64,000 bases of DNA from Plicaturopsis crispa FD-325 SS-3 (GCA_000827205.1 KN832560.1:630056-694055), one strand, 5' to 3'. Positions 11,395 through 24,470 are shown, counted from the first letter of the stretch. Translations and numbers: made by a program. The notes: generated by a model from the letters alone, not told the origin.

Positions 11395-12809
11395 TCAAAA
11401 CCGCTCGCTTGGTGGATAGCCGCGCCCGCCGTATCCGCCTTTTGAGTACATCTGCTGTCCACTCAACCCGCCTACGAGGCTCGCTTGTGCACCCATACCG
11501 CCGTGGTTATAACTGGCTGTATCGGGTTCCGAGTATTCGTCGATGCCGCCCGCCAGTAAGGGATCCTTCACCTCCCATACGGCCGCTTTCGAGCCAACGG
11601 AGAATTCGAGGTCTTCGCGCTATTTCCACGAGATCATTTAGCGACTGGTATATCGTAAACAGCCACGGAGAACATACCGTTATACTATCCCAGTACTTGT
11701 ATACCATCATGACGCTCAAGAGCATGCACAGGGTGAAGAAGAACAAGCCATCGATGTAGTGCTTGATCGAATCGCAGATGGTCGTGCTGAAAGCAAACAG
11801 CAGCACTTGCGCTATCGTGAAGAATCCTGCGCCAAATATGATGTCGCCGATGGGCCACCGGTCATCGAGGGTCCGGAAGACGAGCACGAGCTGGGAGACG
11901 ACGTAGATGGCGGAGCAGACGACGGGCCAAAGAATGTAGATGATCCATAGCGCGGTGGGTTTCGCATAGCTGAATGACGCGAACCCTTTGAAGGTCGCAA
12001 TCGCCAGGAAAAACCCAATGCCGAACACTACCAGACATGCTATCCGAAGGAACTACAGATCCGATTTATCGTTAGACGAATGCAGCGCGGGAATGGCATT
12101 TCAATGAACGTACCCAGAGCGATAGAGGCGTTCCATCTTCGGCAAATTGGAAACCCACGAAACCATTGATAAGGATACAACAGTATGCTGACGCCACGAG
12201 TCCCGTATATACGGCAACAAACCACTAACCAGACATTAGACGAGCGGAAACAGCGACGGTGATAGCGCACTCACGGCATAACTGGCATTCGCTGTAGGTA
12301 TAATACCCGAATCGAGGAAAATAGCTAATAGCTCGATGACGGCATAGAGCCAGAAAAATGTGACAATCTCTTTACGGCCTATTACCAGCAATCAGACTAT
12401 GTCTCTCAGAGGAAGGGGGACAGCGACTCACCAACGGCGGTATATTTACTACGTATGTGGAATATCATTATTATCGTCATTATGATGGCAACTATATGGA
12501 CAAAGCATGTCGCTGAGGAAAGGGCGGTCAGTCCAGCGATCTTTGCAGTTACTGAGTAGGGCGATCAAGCGTCAAGTAGACAGCTAGTGTTCAACGCTAG
12601 CGAGCGGGGTACACTGCATAGACCACACCTGTCTCCCTCGACGTTGGAACAAGAATGGACTCACAAGGTTGAAATATGAGCGTTCCAGCGACATCAACAT
12701 TTCTGCTGTAGCAAGAAGGCTCTATGCCTTGCTCCGTGCCGACGAGAGGGCATACGAGCAGCGCCGCCGTTTCGCATATCTTGTTGAAGGAACCGAATTC
12801 GACTCCCAT
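11395..12809 (-). CDS. CHS7: Chitin synthase export chaperone Chs7
   Basis: Chs7 is an ER membrane protein needed for exit of chitin synthase III to the cell surface. The start chosen, [20 protein letters not shown], is followed by [19 protein letters not shown] and VAGTLIFQP, the family signature; an in-frame upstream Met at 12905 would add a stretch not found in relatives. Later exons give hydrophobic segments such as [48 protein letters not shown] and [18 protein letters not shown], in keeping with about seven helices. The last exon gives [20 protein letters not shown] and a Gly/Tyr-rich tail ending at TGA 11395. The coding region is cut by several short introns. All expected conserved parts are present. 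Confidence 0.9.
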
Positions 12810-13393
12810 TTGTGTGGCGATGAAAAGAGAGACGACTGGGAGGGGGTATGAGAGGCCCCGCGAGGGAACTGGTAGACTATAGACCCGAGTATAAGAGAAT
12901 GGCAAGGGATGTCGACGGCGGTAGCGAGGACAAACGTTTGGAGAGTTTGAGGAGAACGTGCATGGAGTGGAGACTAAGCTCGCCGCGCAAAGCAGGCGGG
13001 GGCAGGACCGTGGGAAAAATCTGCCTGGTGTGGATATATGGATCCTTGTAGGCTCTTGTGGACAAGATACTGAGTGCTGAGGCCCGAGGCCTGAGGCCTG
13101 AGGGACGGCTTTAACAGCTATCTTCGTGAAACGCAGTTGTATAAGAGTCCTGCCAAATTAACCAAATGTTTCTAAAGTACGGTCCAAAGCGAGATAGCAA
13201 AGCGAGACAAGATAACAACACTACGATGGAATCTAGCGAGACAGAAGGACGCGAGAAAATCTGAGAGAGCATTCTAGGCGCCCTGGACTTGAGCGCTTCA
13301 GGGATTCAGCACTAAAGCACAGAAGAGGTATAGTAGTCACTGTACCAGTAAGCGCCACAAATACAACAAGATTTTCGTTGTCAGATTCATCTT
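12810..13393. other. Intergenic, CHS7 upstream and WC-2 3' side
   Basis: 584 bp. At about 13079-13106 there is a small imperfect direct repeat of GAGGCCT units. The rest shows no gene or RNA that I can support. Confidence 0.5.
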
Positions 13394-14602
13394 TCAAGAT
13401 GGTGCGGCCGTAGGCGGTGGCCCCCAGCCGCTGTCGCTTGGGTCGTCGTTTTTGCGCATCTGTTTTGCCCAGCGGAGACCGCAGGCATTGCAGAGTGTCT
13501 TTGGACCTTGAGGCCCTTTCCGCCACTCAGGAGAGTCGGTGCGACCACAGGTGACGCATACATACTGCTCGGAGACGTGCGTCTTCTTGAGCTGAACGTA
13601 CAACAAATTATGAGAACCGGTAAGCTGTACTAATGAAGTATTCCGAACCTTTTTCTTCTTGCTGCCGTCCTCCGTATCATCCTCCGGCGGATGGGGAGAA
13701 GCGGCGACACTATCGAATGCTGCACCGTAAGACGAAAGGTTCGCTAGATCGTAGCTCTGTCGCCTGGATAACGTAGGAGTCGTATCGCGGTATCCGCCAT
13801 ACGCCGACGACGCGTCGCGCTGCTGCGGGGGAAGAAATGACGACGACGCGATTGCGGGGTGCGCTGACATCGAAGAGGACTCGCCGAGAGGATTTGGGAT
13901 GGAATTTGCGGGTGATATCATATTAGGTGTGCCCATGGGGAGATCAAGCAGACGCTGGAGTCTCTCGTTTTCTATCTTGAGCTCCAGCAGCTCATTCAGC
14001 CTTCATGGAAACATGTCAATTTAACGCAGGGAAAGATGACAGGGCAAGCCTACTTTGCGACGTTTTTGCTGGGGTAGGGCTGCGCTGTAGCAAAGAAACA
14101 TTTCACATCATCGTTGTCGGGGATGTATTTCGGGTAGCCAGTAACCTCGAAGAGTACCGCCGTCGGGGTTGTCGTGTAGTTTGGAACCGCCTCGTAGCGA
14201 TTCTTTGTCTTCAGCCGGACGTAGGCCAGCAACTTATCCCTGGTCCGCACAGACTCGTCAAAACATTCGCGGAAGCTGGCTTGCCCATCGGCTGGAAGCG
14301 AGCCGTCAACGAGATGCTAAGATACGCAACTTCACGGGGCACAGCAACATACTGTTATGGATTAGATCTAGGAAATTCGTATCGATGAGCTCATCGTCTC
14401 TCCATCCTAGCAGTTCAGTGACTGCGTTTCCGCAGAAGAGCACTTTGCACGCTGGGGATAGGACGAGAACGATGGCTTCCGTGAGGTCGTTGAGCAGGAT
14501 ATCGGCCCATCGTTTTCGTTTCGTGAATTCAAATATTTGCGCGGGGGGCTTTGGAGGATCCGAAGGGCCAGCTTGAGCCCCTGGTTGCTGCGGGTATGCC
14601 AT
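13394..14602 (-). CDS. White collar-2 type PAS/GATA regulator
   Basis: WC-2 proteins pair with the blue-light receptor WC-1 and bind DNA at light-responsive promoters. Exon 1 ([14 protein letters not shown]) leads into a PAS domain: [37 protein letters not shown] and, after an intron, [21 protein letters not shown] linker rich in Pro/Ser follows, then a basic patch [10 protein letters not shown] and a GATA-type finger [20 protein letters not shown] with [10 protein letters not shown]. The finger has 18 residues between the cysteine pairs, the WC-2 spacing rather than the 17 of nutrient GATA factors. There is no LOV flavin motif, as expected for the WC-2 partner. Stop TGA at 13394. An upstream in-frame Met at 14677 is possible but less likely. 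Confidence 0.9.
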
Positions 14603-15085
14603 CGAAGAGCGGTGTTGAGTACTGGGTTTACGAAGATGAAACCATCTTGAACGTTTGAACTTTGCAGGAGCAAGCAAAGCCGAGTCTTGAAACTGTGCAG
14701 CGGGCGGAACGATCGCGACGCGTTTCGGACTTCGCCGTACGCGTGGCGCGTCGACTCCTCGCCTCCGAACTCCAACCGAATAGCATGCTCAAGCGCTCAC
14801 CGCCATAGTTTACCAACGTCTCTATCGATGGCCACACAAGTACTGGGATGTTCGCAATAAATGACATACGCCATGAACAAGGTATGCAAAGATATTGACC
14901 ATTAGATCAGAAAGAATGTGCCCGCTCCTGCCACCCAACGATATGCTACAGGAGAAAGCGTATAAATTAGACCACCAAGTATTCCACACTCGCTGCGGGA
15001 AGGAGACGGTGTGCGCCATAAGATACCTCTAAGTCGTCTAGATGTGTTCGAGAGCGAATAGAAAGGGGATAAATGAAAGCGGGGT
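14603..15085. other. Intergenic, upstream of WC-2
   Basis: 483 bp between two genes on the minus strand. Open frames here overlap each other in several phases and show no family resemblance. Confidence 0.5.
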
Positions 15086-16709
15086 TTAGATTATGCAGTA
15101 GCCACCGTCCACCCGAATTTCGGATCCCGTCATGAAGCGCGACGCCTCGCTGGCGAGGAAGACAACGGCACCCTTTGAGCAGGACACATGTTAGTGAATA
15201 TGATGGAAAGGGAAAGGAAATGCACGCACGGATAGGTCCTCAGGCTCACCCATCTACGGACACAGTCGTCAGAAATTGACGGGATAACAAACAGACTTCA
15301 CACATACCTTGCCCATTGGCGTGAGGCTCTCCCACGTTTTCTACACGCACGGACACTCGTCAGCACATCTGTGTGCAGTGCATCAAGGGCAAATGAACTT
15401 ACCCGCAGCTCTTGGTCATGTGCGAGAATTGTCTTGGTGAGCTTAGTCAACATGTACCCAGGGCTATAGAGTGAATACGTGTTAGTGACGCTACAGTCCA
15501 TGGTAGCATCGACAGCATACCTCAGAACATTGACGCGGACGCCCTTCTTAGCCCACTCGACAGCGAGAGAAGCAGCCATGTGCTTCACAGCTAGATGGGG
15601 GATAAGCATCGATAACATATATGGAATGAACTTCTACTCACCAGCTTTGGAAGCGTTGTACGGTGTTTGCGGCTAGATCCGGGAATCGAAGTCACTCACG
15701 TCAGACGCTGTGTAGTATTTTTACAAACGCGATAGGGAACAGACCTGGGGGATGTTAACGATCTAAAAGTGTCTACGTCAAGATCCGCGTCTCTATGAAC
15801 ATAAGATAGACAACATACGTTTGCGGACATGCTGCCAACGAGGGTGATACTGCCTCCACCAGAAGGTATCATGTTGCGGGCTGCTTCACGAGCAGTGAAG
15901 AAGGCACCGTGCACGTTGATGTCATAGAGACGCTTTATCCGGTCGAAAGGGTAGCTAGGCGATGCAAGCATCAGTCAAGAGGTAACGACGCGTCATGAAG
16001 TAGACGCACTCAAAGGCAGAGTAGTTCTCGACGATACCTACGCGCGGGGAATGATGAGCACGGACGTTTGCGTGCTGTTGAGGACGAATGGAGGTACTCA
16101 CCGGCTGAGGCAACGACGGCGTCGATCCTTCCGAAAGTCTCCATCGTTTCGTTGAAGGCCTTCTGAACGGAACGCTCGGACGACACGTCACACTCGACAC
16201 CAATGATTTTCAAGTCATCGGCCGTTAAGTCGCTGTTCACTGTATGTTCCGTTGTCAAGGATGGGTCGCGACGATACGATGTAGCATGGCTTACGGCTAA
16301 CGAAGGATGTGACGAGCTCGCTGGCAGCAGCCTGTGCCTCCGCGCCCTTGAGATCCAAGATAGCTAGCTGGGTGCAACCCCTGCGACGAAAGTCAACATC
16401 CTTACATACGCGCGAGATAGGGCGACTCACGATTGGAGGAACGCCCTGCAGAATTCATTGCCCAACCCCCGTGCGGCACCGGTGACAAGGCAAACCTGTC
16501 GCGAGAAACGATGAGAAAATTTTACACCTACGCATGAGCTGGACAGCAGCTACCTTGTTTTCCATAGAGAATGAAGGGAGCGTCTTTGGTTTAATGACGC
16601 GAGTACTAACAGAACGAGACTGAGAAGGAGAAGATGCAAGCAATGACCGTCCGGGGCTAGGCACACGCGCGGCTGCTGCAGGGAGACGAGAAAAAAGACG
16701 AGAGGCCAT
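15086..16709 (-). CDS. SDR dehydrogenase, arabinitol/mannitol type, probably mitochondrial
   Basis: A classical and complete short-chain dehydrogenase, unlike the four at 1-7446. The N-terminus [16 protein letters not shown] is rich in Arg, Ser and Ala and lacks acidic residues, which suggests a mitochondrial presequence. After it come [18 protein letters not shown] (TGxxxGLG cofactor loop), [57 protein letters not shown] and PYNASKAAVKHM, so the catalytic Ser, Tyr and Lys are all there. The end [16 protein letters not shown] is typical of SDRs; stop TAA at 15086. Eight or so short introns cut the gene. The overall sequence resembles polyol dehydrogenases such as D-arabinitol 2-dehydrogenase, but the substrate is inferred only from general likeness. 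Confidence 0.82.
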
Positions 16710-17321
16710 GACGGATACAGAGGAGAGACAGGAAAGTAATGGAGGACGAGTGGAGGAGGTGGAGGGAGAGGATGAGAGAAGAATTCGGCGGTTTGCTAAC
16801 TTTTAAAATCCTCCGACCGCTTAGACTCCGTGTCTGTCGTTTTGACGGCCCGAATACTAAACTAAGTAAATGTTCCCTTAGCGAACAGTGCGGGGTATAA
16901 ACGTGCCCTGTTTCCCCAGACCGAACCTGGCCAGCCCCCACGAGGGGCGGCGAACAACGGCCTACGGGGGCACAAGCGGCACGTCGGGTTATGTATGTTT
17001 CAGTATGAACGCGCATTTAATTCCGATGTGTATTGTAAGGGTGCATATGTAGGTAGCCAGACAGTGGTGGTGGTGGTGGGACATACTAGAGATAAAGCCA
17101 AAGGTATAAGAAAATCATAAACGAGACTGCAAACTATGAAGCGGGGTATCATGAACTGGAAGCAACAATCCCGAAAAACTTCCCGAAATGACCGTGATGA
17201 AAGCTGGCAATGACAAAATGTGCAGACACGCTGTGTCGTCAAGAGAGAGAAAGGACCGGAAAGCGAGTACGCAAATGGTGGAGGGAGAAGAAAGCACGGT
17301 AGCAAGGACAGCGAAGGTAGA
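16710..17321. other. Intergenic, upstream of SDR dehydrogenase
   Basis: 612 bp between the SDR start and the kinesin stop, both on the minus strand. A short GTG microsatellite lies at about 17064-17079. No gene is supported here. Confidence 0.5.
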
Positions 17322-20300
17322 TCATAGGCAGGCGAATTTGGACTTGCGCTTTTGAAGCTCGTCCATCCGCGTGTCCAGTTGTTGGCGAGCCCGTTCCTTC
17401 GCCCTGCGTTCCTCGTCCAGACGGTGTTCTAGAGATTGCTTCTCCTCGACAATTGACCTTCGCACTGACACGACTTCAAGTTTCGCTTGTGAAAGCTCGT
17501 TCCGAAGACTGTCGATCTGCACGTTCAAGCCGTCACGTTCCCGAGCCAGCTCAGTCGCATGCATGCGAGCCTTCCGTACTGTTGTTATAATTAGTTCGTC
17601 AGCATAAACATCCGCCAGACAGAGGGATATACACTCACAGTTCTTTTCGGAATCGCCAAGAGAAGTTTCCAAGGTCGTGACGAGGTCCATATGCGCTTGG
17701 AGATCGCTCTCGCAGTGGCTAAGCTGCTTGTTCAGCGTCTTGATCATGGCCTCTTGTTCACTGAGATGCTTCGCCTGTTCCTCCAGCCGAGCGGTTAGTT
17801 TGGGATCCACAGCGGCCGTGGAGCTATTGTGATCGTGAACTGATGGCACGACGGAAGTAGAAGGAGAATCGAGGGCTGAATCTCTTGACGATGCTGAAGA
17901 CATGAGAGTCGACCCATTCGTCGTTGTGCTGTGCGCATCGCCGTTCGGGATGGTCGGCGCGCCACGAGGCACCGGTGGTGGGGGAACAGATGGCGGTGGA
18001 GTAGGAGGGGGAGGCTTCATAGCAGGGATAGCAGCGCTGCGATTGAAAGAAACATTACGGTCGGGTGCAGGCCGCTGGGGTTCCGAATGGGATAAGCGGG
18101 CGACTTGAGCCTGCAGTTCACGCAAGGCAACTTCCTGTCTGAGTTTCTCCGCCTGGATATTGTCCTTCTCGTCCTTCGCTCTTTGCAGATTCTCCTGCAC
18201 GTCAGCTAAAACGGAACGATGCTTCTCCAACTCGCCGACAAGTGATTCGCGCTTCGAAGCCTCCTGGATGAGCTTGGATTGCTCACTGAGCGTCCTGTCT
18301 AGCTCAGCACGAAGCTCCGCGACCTCTGCTGCCAACTCGTCACGCTGACCGTGCGCGCTAGCAAGCTCCTGCTGCATGCTGTCGATGACCTGTGTCTTTT
18401 CATCAAGAGCCTTTGCGTGGGACTCGTGAGTCTCTTCACGGAAGACGCTGAACTCAGCTGCTGCTGCTTTGTGAGATTCCAGCTCCTCGAGAATGTCGCT
18501 ATGGTCTTTGCGTAACGATTCCAGCTCCTCGGAGTGCTGCCTGTGGGCATCGGCTAGCTCGGCTTTCAGGTCATCGCGTTCGCGGATGGCAATGTCAAAG
18601 GCGGCCTTCTGCGACTCGAGCTCCTGGACGAGAAGATCGTGGTCCTTGCGCAGTGTGGCGCGTTCTTCGGAGTGTTGATGCTCCATCTCCGATAACGATG
18701 CTGCTAGGCGGTCCCGCTCCTCAGATAGCAGCTGCTCGCCCTGGACGCGCGCAGATTCTAAGTCAGAGACATGTTGCTCCTGGGCAGCGATAAGTGCCGC
18801 ATTGACCTCCGCAATGGCCTGCTGGTGTTCGGCCTCGAGCTTCGCCGTCTCCTCAGTGTGAGCCCGAATGAGGTTGGTACGATCCTCATCGACGGCGCTG
18901 ATGTCCTTCAAGGCTTTCTCGTGAGACTCAGCAAGCTTGGCCAGCTCTTCTTCGTGAGCGCGAGTAACCTCCTGGAGCACACCGGCCTGCTGCTCCTGTA
19001 ACGCGCGGAGTGCAGCGGCGTGTTCGTCCTGGGCTTTTTGCGAAGAAACCGCGTAGTCTTCCTCTGCCTTCTTCAGAGACGACGTCAGCCGCGTGATTTC
19101 TGAGCTCGATTCCTCCTTGAGCTTCGATACGGCGGCCGCGTGTTCTGCTTGTACTCTTTCGAGTTCTAGCTCGTGCTCTTCCGCTTTGGAGGCCAGCGAA
19201 GACGCGTGTTTCGCTCGGAGGCGTTCTAGTTTCGCGCTGTAGTCGTTCTCTTTGTTGGAAAGCGCCTGGGCATGCTCGTTCTTCATGTTCTCCAGCTCCT
19301 GGGTGAGCGAGGCCTCTTTCCTGGCGATGGCAGCGGCATGCTCGTCTTGGAGTTGCTGGAGGGCTAGACTGCGAGCCGACTGGGATTCCGAAATCGACCC
19401 CTCCTTAGCTATCTCCGCCATCCTGAGCTCTCCTGCATGCTCTTCACGGAGTCGTGCCAAAGTGGCCTCGGCTTCGGCCGCCTGCTTCTCGATAGCCTCT
19501 GCATGGTCGCTCCGAAGCTTGGTGAGGGCGTTGAAATACTCCTCTTCAGTGCGTTCCAATGTGGCGGCAGCTTCCGCTTCCTTCTGGCGCAAGGCGGACT
19601 CGTGTTCGCTTGCAGCCTTGTCGACCAATGCATCGTGCTCCTGGCGGGTCTGCGCAAGGACATCGTTCACCTCTTGCAAACGAGCGCGTAACGTTTCTTC
19701 GTGCTCAGCCTGTAGTTTGCCAAACGCCTCGTTATGCTCCTGATGCGCCTGTTCGAGTGCCGCAGAAGCCGCCGAGAGTTGACCGCGCAAGTTATCCACA
19801 GTAAAGGCATGTTCCTCCTTCATGCGAGCCAGGAGGCCGTCGACCTCGGCACCCTTTGCATGCAAAGCCTCCTCGTGCTCACGTCGCAGTTCCTCGATAG
19901 CTTTGGCGTGGTCGGATTCGGTCTTCTGCAAGATTTCAAGCAGTTCACGTTCGTTTTGTTGGACTTTGTCCAACTTATCAAGGTCGTCAGCGTGCCTCCC
20001 GCGTAGGGTCTCAAGTTCAGTAGACATGTTGAGAGCCTGTAGAATGGATCAGACATGTAGAGATCGCATATCCATCTTGATAATTACCTGGTCGCGGGAT
20101 AGCGTCGTCAAATCGTCATGTTGGCGTCGTATCTGCGCAAGCTGGTCGTTAAGACTGTCAACGATCTCGCGATGAGCGGATTCTTTCTGCGCCATCGAAC
20201 TTGCAAAGAAATAAATCTGAGCCAGATACAGACTCGAGATAATAGGGCCCACTCACAGCATAAGTTCGTTGAGCCTGGCAAGTGATTCGTCGGTATCGGG

Positions 20301-23300
20301 AGAGTTTGAGCCGTTGGAGTGAGCCTCGCCATGCTCAGGGACAGCGTGGATTTCCATGCTCCTCCTAATGACTTCGAAGCGATTCTTGGTCTTGGGCGAC
20401 AGAGTGCCACCATTCACGGCATGCCCATTTGCATGTGCGCTGTCGAGCTCACTGTCCTTGGCCTTGACAGCGCCCTCAAGAGCAGTGATTTCCGCCTCCC
20501 TCTCCTTCAACACCTCCTGTAACCGCATGATCTCGGTTTCAAGGCTGGTCACCGATCGTTCGCTGGGGCTAACTGTGATCCCTGGCAAAGTTATCGATAA
20601 ATCGGGCTTGTGAGAAGGGGAGTGAGACATGGAACTATTGCTGGTGTGACTTGACGTAGATGCATTGCGCGAACGTGCTGAGGATAGCTCCTGCGAAAGC
20701 GATTGCGACTGCGAGAGCGACCTAAGGGGTACGGATGAGGATCAGATGAAGCGAATTGAAACAAGCGAGCATACCTCGAGTGGAGCGATTCTGACGAGGC
20801 CGCCTGTCGGAAAAAAAGTCTCCTTCCTTGGGCGTTGTACTGGGCGTCGCCACTGGACTCCCTTGACCGAGAGCCAGTCATCCTACGCCTGAAAGGTGGA
20901 ATCTCCGCTGTCTTCTCGATAATAGGGGATTCTACGAGTGCCGCTGCATTGCTCAATTTGAGCTCTTGAATCTGAGCGGCGAGATCAGATATTTCCCGTA
21001 GAGCGTCTCGGTATTTGGAGGTGACAGAAGACAAGTCTGCCAACGTCGCGGTATGCGTCTGCTGAAGGGTGACCAACTGGTTCTCCAGGGATAGCGTGGG
21101 GGAATTTGGTGTCGCAGCTCCAGAGGGGGACTCGTTTGGAGTGACACTCTCAGAGACTCCCGCAGGGTTGAGATCCTCCAAGTTCTTCCTTGCTTGAGCA
21201 ACTTGGCCAACCATGGCACCCAAACGGACCCGCTCTTCGCCTGCTTGCTGTTTCTTCTGCTCCCACTCCGCCATCTTGGCCTCCAACTCGCGGACAGTCT
21301 TTTCGCGTTTCTCGAGATCGTCTCTCCAACCCGTGCTGTCTTTCGTCAAGGCCTCCAACCGCGCCTGGAGGAGCTCAACCTCCTCGCGCCGCCGCTCGCC
21401 CTCGCCTTCTAGCTTCTCCACGGTTTGACGGAGAGCAATGACGGACTCGTCGGATCGCGCAAGTCGAGCCTCCAAGTCGGCAATGTACTTGCTTGAGTGC
21501 GACTCGACGTCCTTGTAGCGCGTGACCTCACGTTTGAGGTCAGATAACGACTCGCTAGAAGACATAGAGGAATCGTCGTAGTGCTTGATCTTCTCCTCCA
21601 AGTCACGAACGTATGCCTAGCAAGCCATCAGCTTCATCCTCTAGACAGACAAGTATGCAAACAACTCACTTCCGTGGACGCTTCCCTCTCAGTGAGCTTG
21701 GAGACTCGCGACCGAAGCTCTTCGACGTATAGTTCTGTCGCAGCATGTCTCTCGGTAGCGGCCGCTAGTTCCTCCTCGCGTTCCTCGTACATCTCATTCG
21801 TATGCCGTAGAGCGGCACGGTTGAGATCCAGTTCCGCCTCCATGGTACTGATCGTTTTCTCGTACTCCTCGATAACCGGGCCCACAATTTCCTCGTATTT
21901 GGCAGTGCCACCGATAGCCCCTCCCGTCGAGCCGCGTTGCTTTTCGCCAAGCTCGCGCCGCAGTCGCGTGAGCTCTTCCGTGCGTTCTACGTATTTCTCG
22001 CGAAGGTCCTCGTAGTTGTTCTGCAAATCGGTCATCTGCGCGAGGACTTTCTTGCCGGCACCTTGCTGGGGCGCAGGATGATCTGGGACTATCGGCGCAC
22101 TAGAGCCACCACCGCCGGTCTCCTTGATCACTTTGAGCTCCTTCCGCAGCCGCGACACCGTTCCCTGCAGCCATTCAACGTCATCCCATCCATCCTCCTT
22201 TTCACTGATCACCGCGCGGTTCTTGATGTTACGCGCCCGGTTCGCGTATTTCAGCGTGTTGACTGTCTCGCCCGTGTTCCATTCGGTGGGGCTGACGCAA
22301 GCAATCATGAGCGTGTGCGCATTGCCTCCAAGAGAGTCTTGTAGTAGACGAGTGAGCTTGGAGTCTCGGTAAGGAATGTGAGTGGCCATGTGCGATTTAG
22401 CCCGAGAAGGGTCGCCAAGGGCAGAAATAACGTTGCCGAGTGCAAGAAGACCACTGTTAATAGATATTCCTTCCTTGACACGTTCGCCTGCTGCAGCGGT
22501 GCGTTTCAACTAAAAGGAGCTGCGTCAGGACCACGTAACAAAGGGATGTAGATACAGACCACTCACGCGCTCGGAGCCAGCTAAATCCACAAAATGGAAC
22601 TTGGAAACAACGGTGACCCATTCACCAGAGTCATCGTCGCCGCCTCCCCGACCATCACCACCGTGAACACCAAGGGCACTCGATGGTCTTAATCCACCGC
22701 CTCTACCCATCGCTGAAGCAAAACTAGGAGTACCAGGGCGGCCTTGTGTCGGAGAGGAGACGCGTGTGCTTCCACCAGGCGTAGGGCTTGTGTACATAGA
22801 CCCAGGACGTGCGAGACGCGACGGCGAACGGCCACCGGGTGGGAGAGGTGACGAAGAGCGCGGCGGAGGACCGGAACCCGTATATTTCTTTTGAGTGAGG
22901 GTCAAGGAAAATATGGCATGCGAGCGGGAGGACTGGGCGTTCATGTCGGTTTCATTCGTCCTTCGGATAGAGGTGCCTTGGAGAATTAGCCTGTAAAAAG
23001 CAGTCTTGTGAGCGACCAGTACGCCAAATGTGAGGAGATAGCACATACTTCATGACCTCGCTAGAGTTTTTCACAGTGACCTCGCGAAGACCACCCCAGA
23101 TAATGTGACCATCCTTGTCTTCTCTGATCTGCACTTCGCGCCTCCCTGCCCCTACGTCCTCTGAGCTCAGAAGATCAATTAGGTCTTCGTTGTAAATTTC
23201 GATAAAGGATCCCTTGATATTGTAATTCCACGTCGCCCCCCGCTCCTCCTTCAGTTGCCTTGCGCGAGTGAAGATATTCGAGACAGCCCTCGGAATTATG

Positions 23301-23781
23301 CCCATGCCGTTGTTAGGATCGGAAGGATTGGCGTCGAGGTCGATTCCGGTCATAGTGAATGTCTTCCCGCTACTTGTTTGACCATACGCGAGGATAGTAC
23401 AGTTGAAACCCTCGACGAAGCGGTTGATGAGCGGTTGGGCGGTGGACGTGTAGAGTTCATGCTGGGTTGTTGATTGGGGGTGAACCTGGTCAAAGGCGAA
23501 GACTTGCTTCTTGCCGCCGGGGCCTGCTGAGCCGGCAGTAGCTGGTCCTGCAGCAGATGGGGCAGCCGAACCCGCGTCGACTGTCACTGAGGTGGAGGAA
23601 GTAGCGTGAACTACTGTGCGTTGAAAACGAGCGGGAATGGAGGTTGTGTCCGCAGATGTCGTAGGCCTTATACGAAGCGCTGTTAATCAAATATTAGTTT
23701 AGTGCGAGGCAATTCAGACGCGTCTTACTGACCGACTTGAACCGAAGTGGTCGCCGCGCTTGAGGAGGACGACGGCGCCAT
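17322..23781 (-). CDS. Kinesin-4 family motor with very long coiled coil
   Basis: Plus-end microtubule motor, roughly 1,900-2,000 residues. ATG at 23781 ([17 protein letters not shown]), then after an intron [14 protein letters not shown]. The motor has the P-loop GQTSSGKT (about 23363-23386), switch I NAQSSRSH (about 22917-22940), switch [10 protein letters not shown] (about 22568-22591) and [20 protein letters not shown]. The neck-side segment [18 protein letters not shown] is that of the kinesin-4 group (KIF4/KIF21, Ustilago Kin4). A Ser/Pro/Gly-rich insert of about 90 residues interrupts the motor between switch I and II. The tail is coiled coil with an 11-residue repeat array (about 18900-19886), a Pro-rich patch [18 protein letters not shown] and a last coiled coil ending KFACL at TAG 17322. 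No WD40 domain of the KIF21 kind is present. Confidence 0.9.
18900..19886 (-). repeat. Coding 33-nt (11-residue) repeat array in kinesin tail
   Basis: About 28 units of 11 residues can be aligned by eye, of the form xEHxxALxxLx, for example [66 protein letters not shown] and [11 protein letters not shown]. Two small phase shifts interrupt the series. Eleven-residue periodicity packs as an almost straight or slightly right-handed coiled coil, unlike the usual heptads. Confidence 0.75.
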
Positions 23782-24470
23782 AATGTAAAGAACAAGATGA
23801 ACGACGAGGTGCAAGCAGAGACGCTGACTTGAGGCTCGCACGGAAGCTTTCGTCGGCTAAAGCCGTTCCACTTTCCTGTACGCGCCGTTGCGGCCAACGT
23901 CCTGCTCGATTATACCTTTCAGCTTTCTCAGGTCTGTTTCTGATCATCATCACGATTTATTGATGCAGTCAATAAAGAAATGGCGTTTATAAGCTAGCCT
24001 GCCCGACGTTGCTACACTCGCCCTGGTCGGTAGGTAGGCAAGTACACCGTTTCTGATTGAGGTCTTTGCTCCGTCAACGATCTTCCTGGCTTCACTCAGC
24101 AGACGCAACGATGGTCCGACGACCTGGAGCTTTCATCGAGTTGAAGAGCATTGGGCGTTGCAAGTTGGCCACTTGAGCGCGCCGGTCGACGTTCGAAAGC
24201 AAGTCTGAGCTAAGTGCGCAAGTCTCCAAGATGACCTATACTCGACGTTGATATCGATGCATAGTCCGGCTCTCCTTCGGAACAAGAGCAGTCCCCAACG
24301 CGATGTAACCCGACGTCTTGCTAAGTGGCAGATCGGCAACATGTCGACGTCAGATCAAGGAGCAGATTAATCCCGTATCATGCCCTCACCTGGGGGGGTG
24401 CCTATCCACTTCAGCTTCCCGTGCTGGGCCGTGGCCCGGGGTATGTACTTTTCATTTTGCGCAGAAGACC
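23782..24470. other. Intergenic, upstream of kinesin
   Basis: 689 bp with the kinesin promoter. I see no gene or repeat before the transposon; its last 8 bases (24463-24470, AGAAGACC) are the left target-site duplicate of that element. Confidence 0.55.

Noticed and set aside
19252-19743. 163-codon plus-strand frame inside the kinesin gene
   Set aside because: Antisense of the regular coiled-coil repeat; Ser/Ala-rich by complement.
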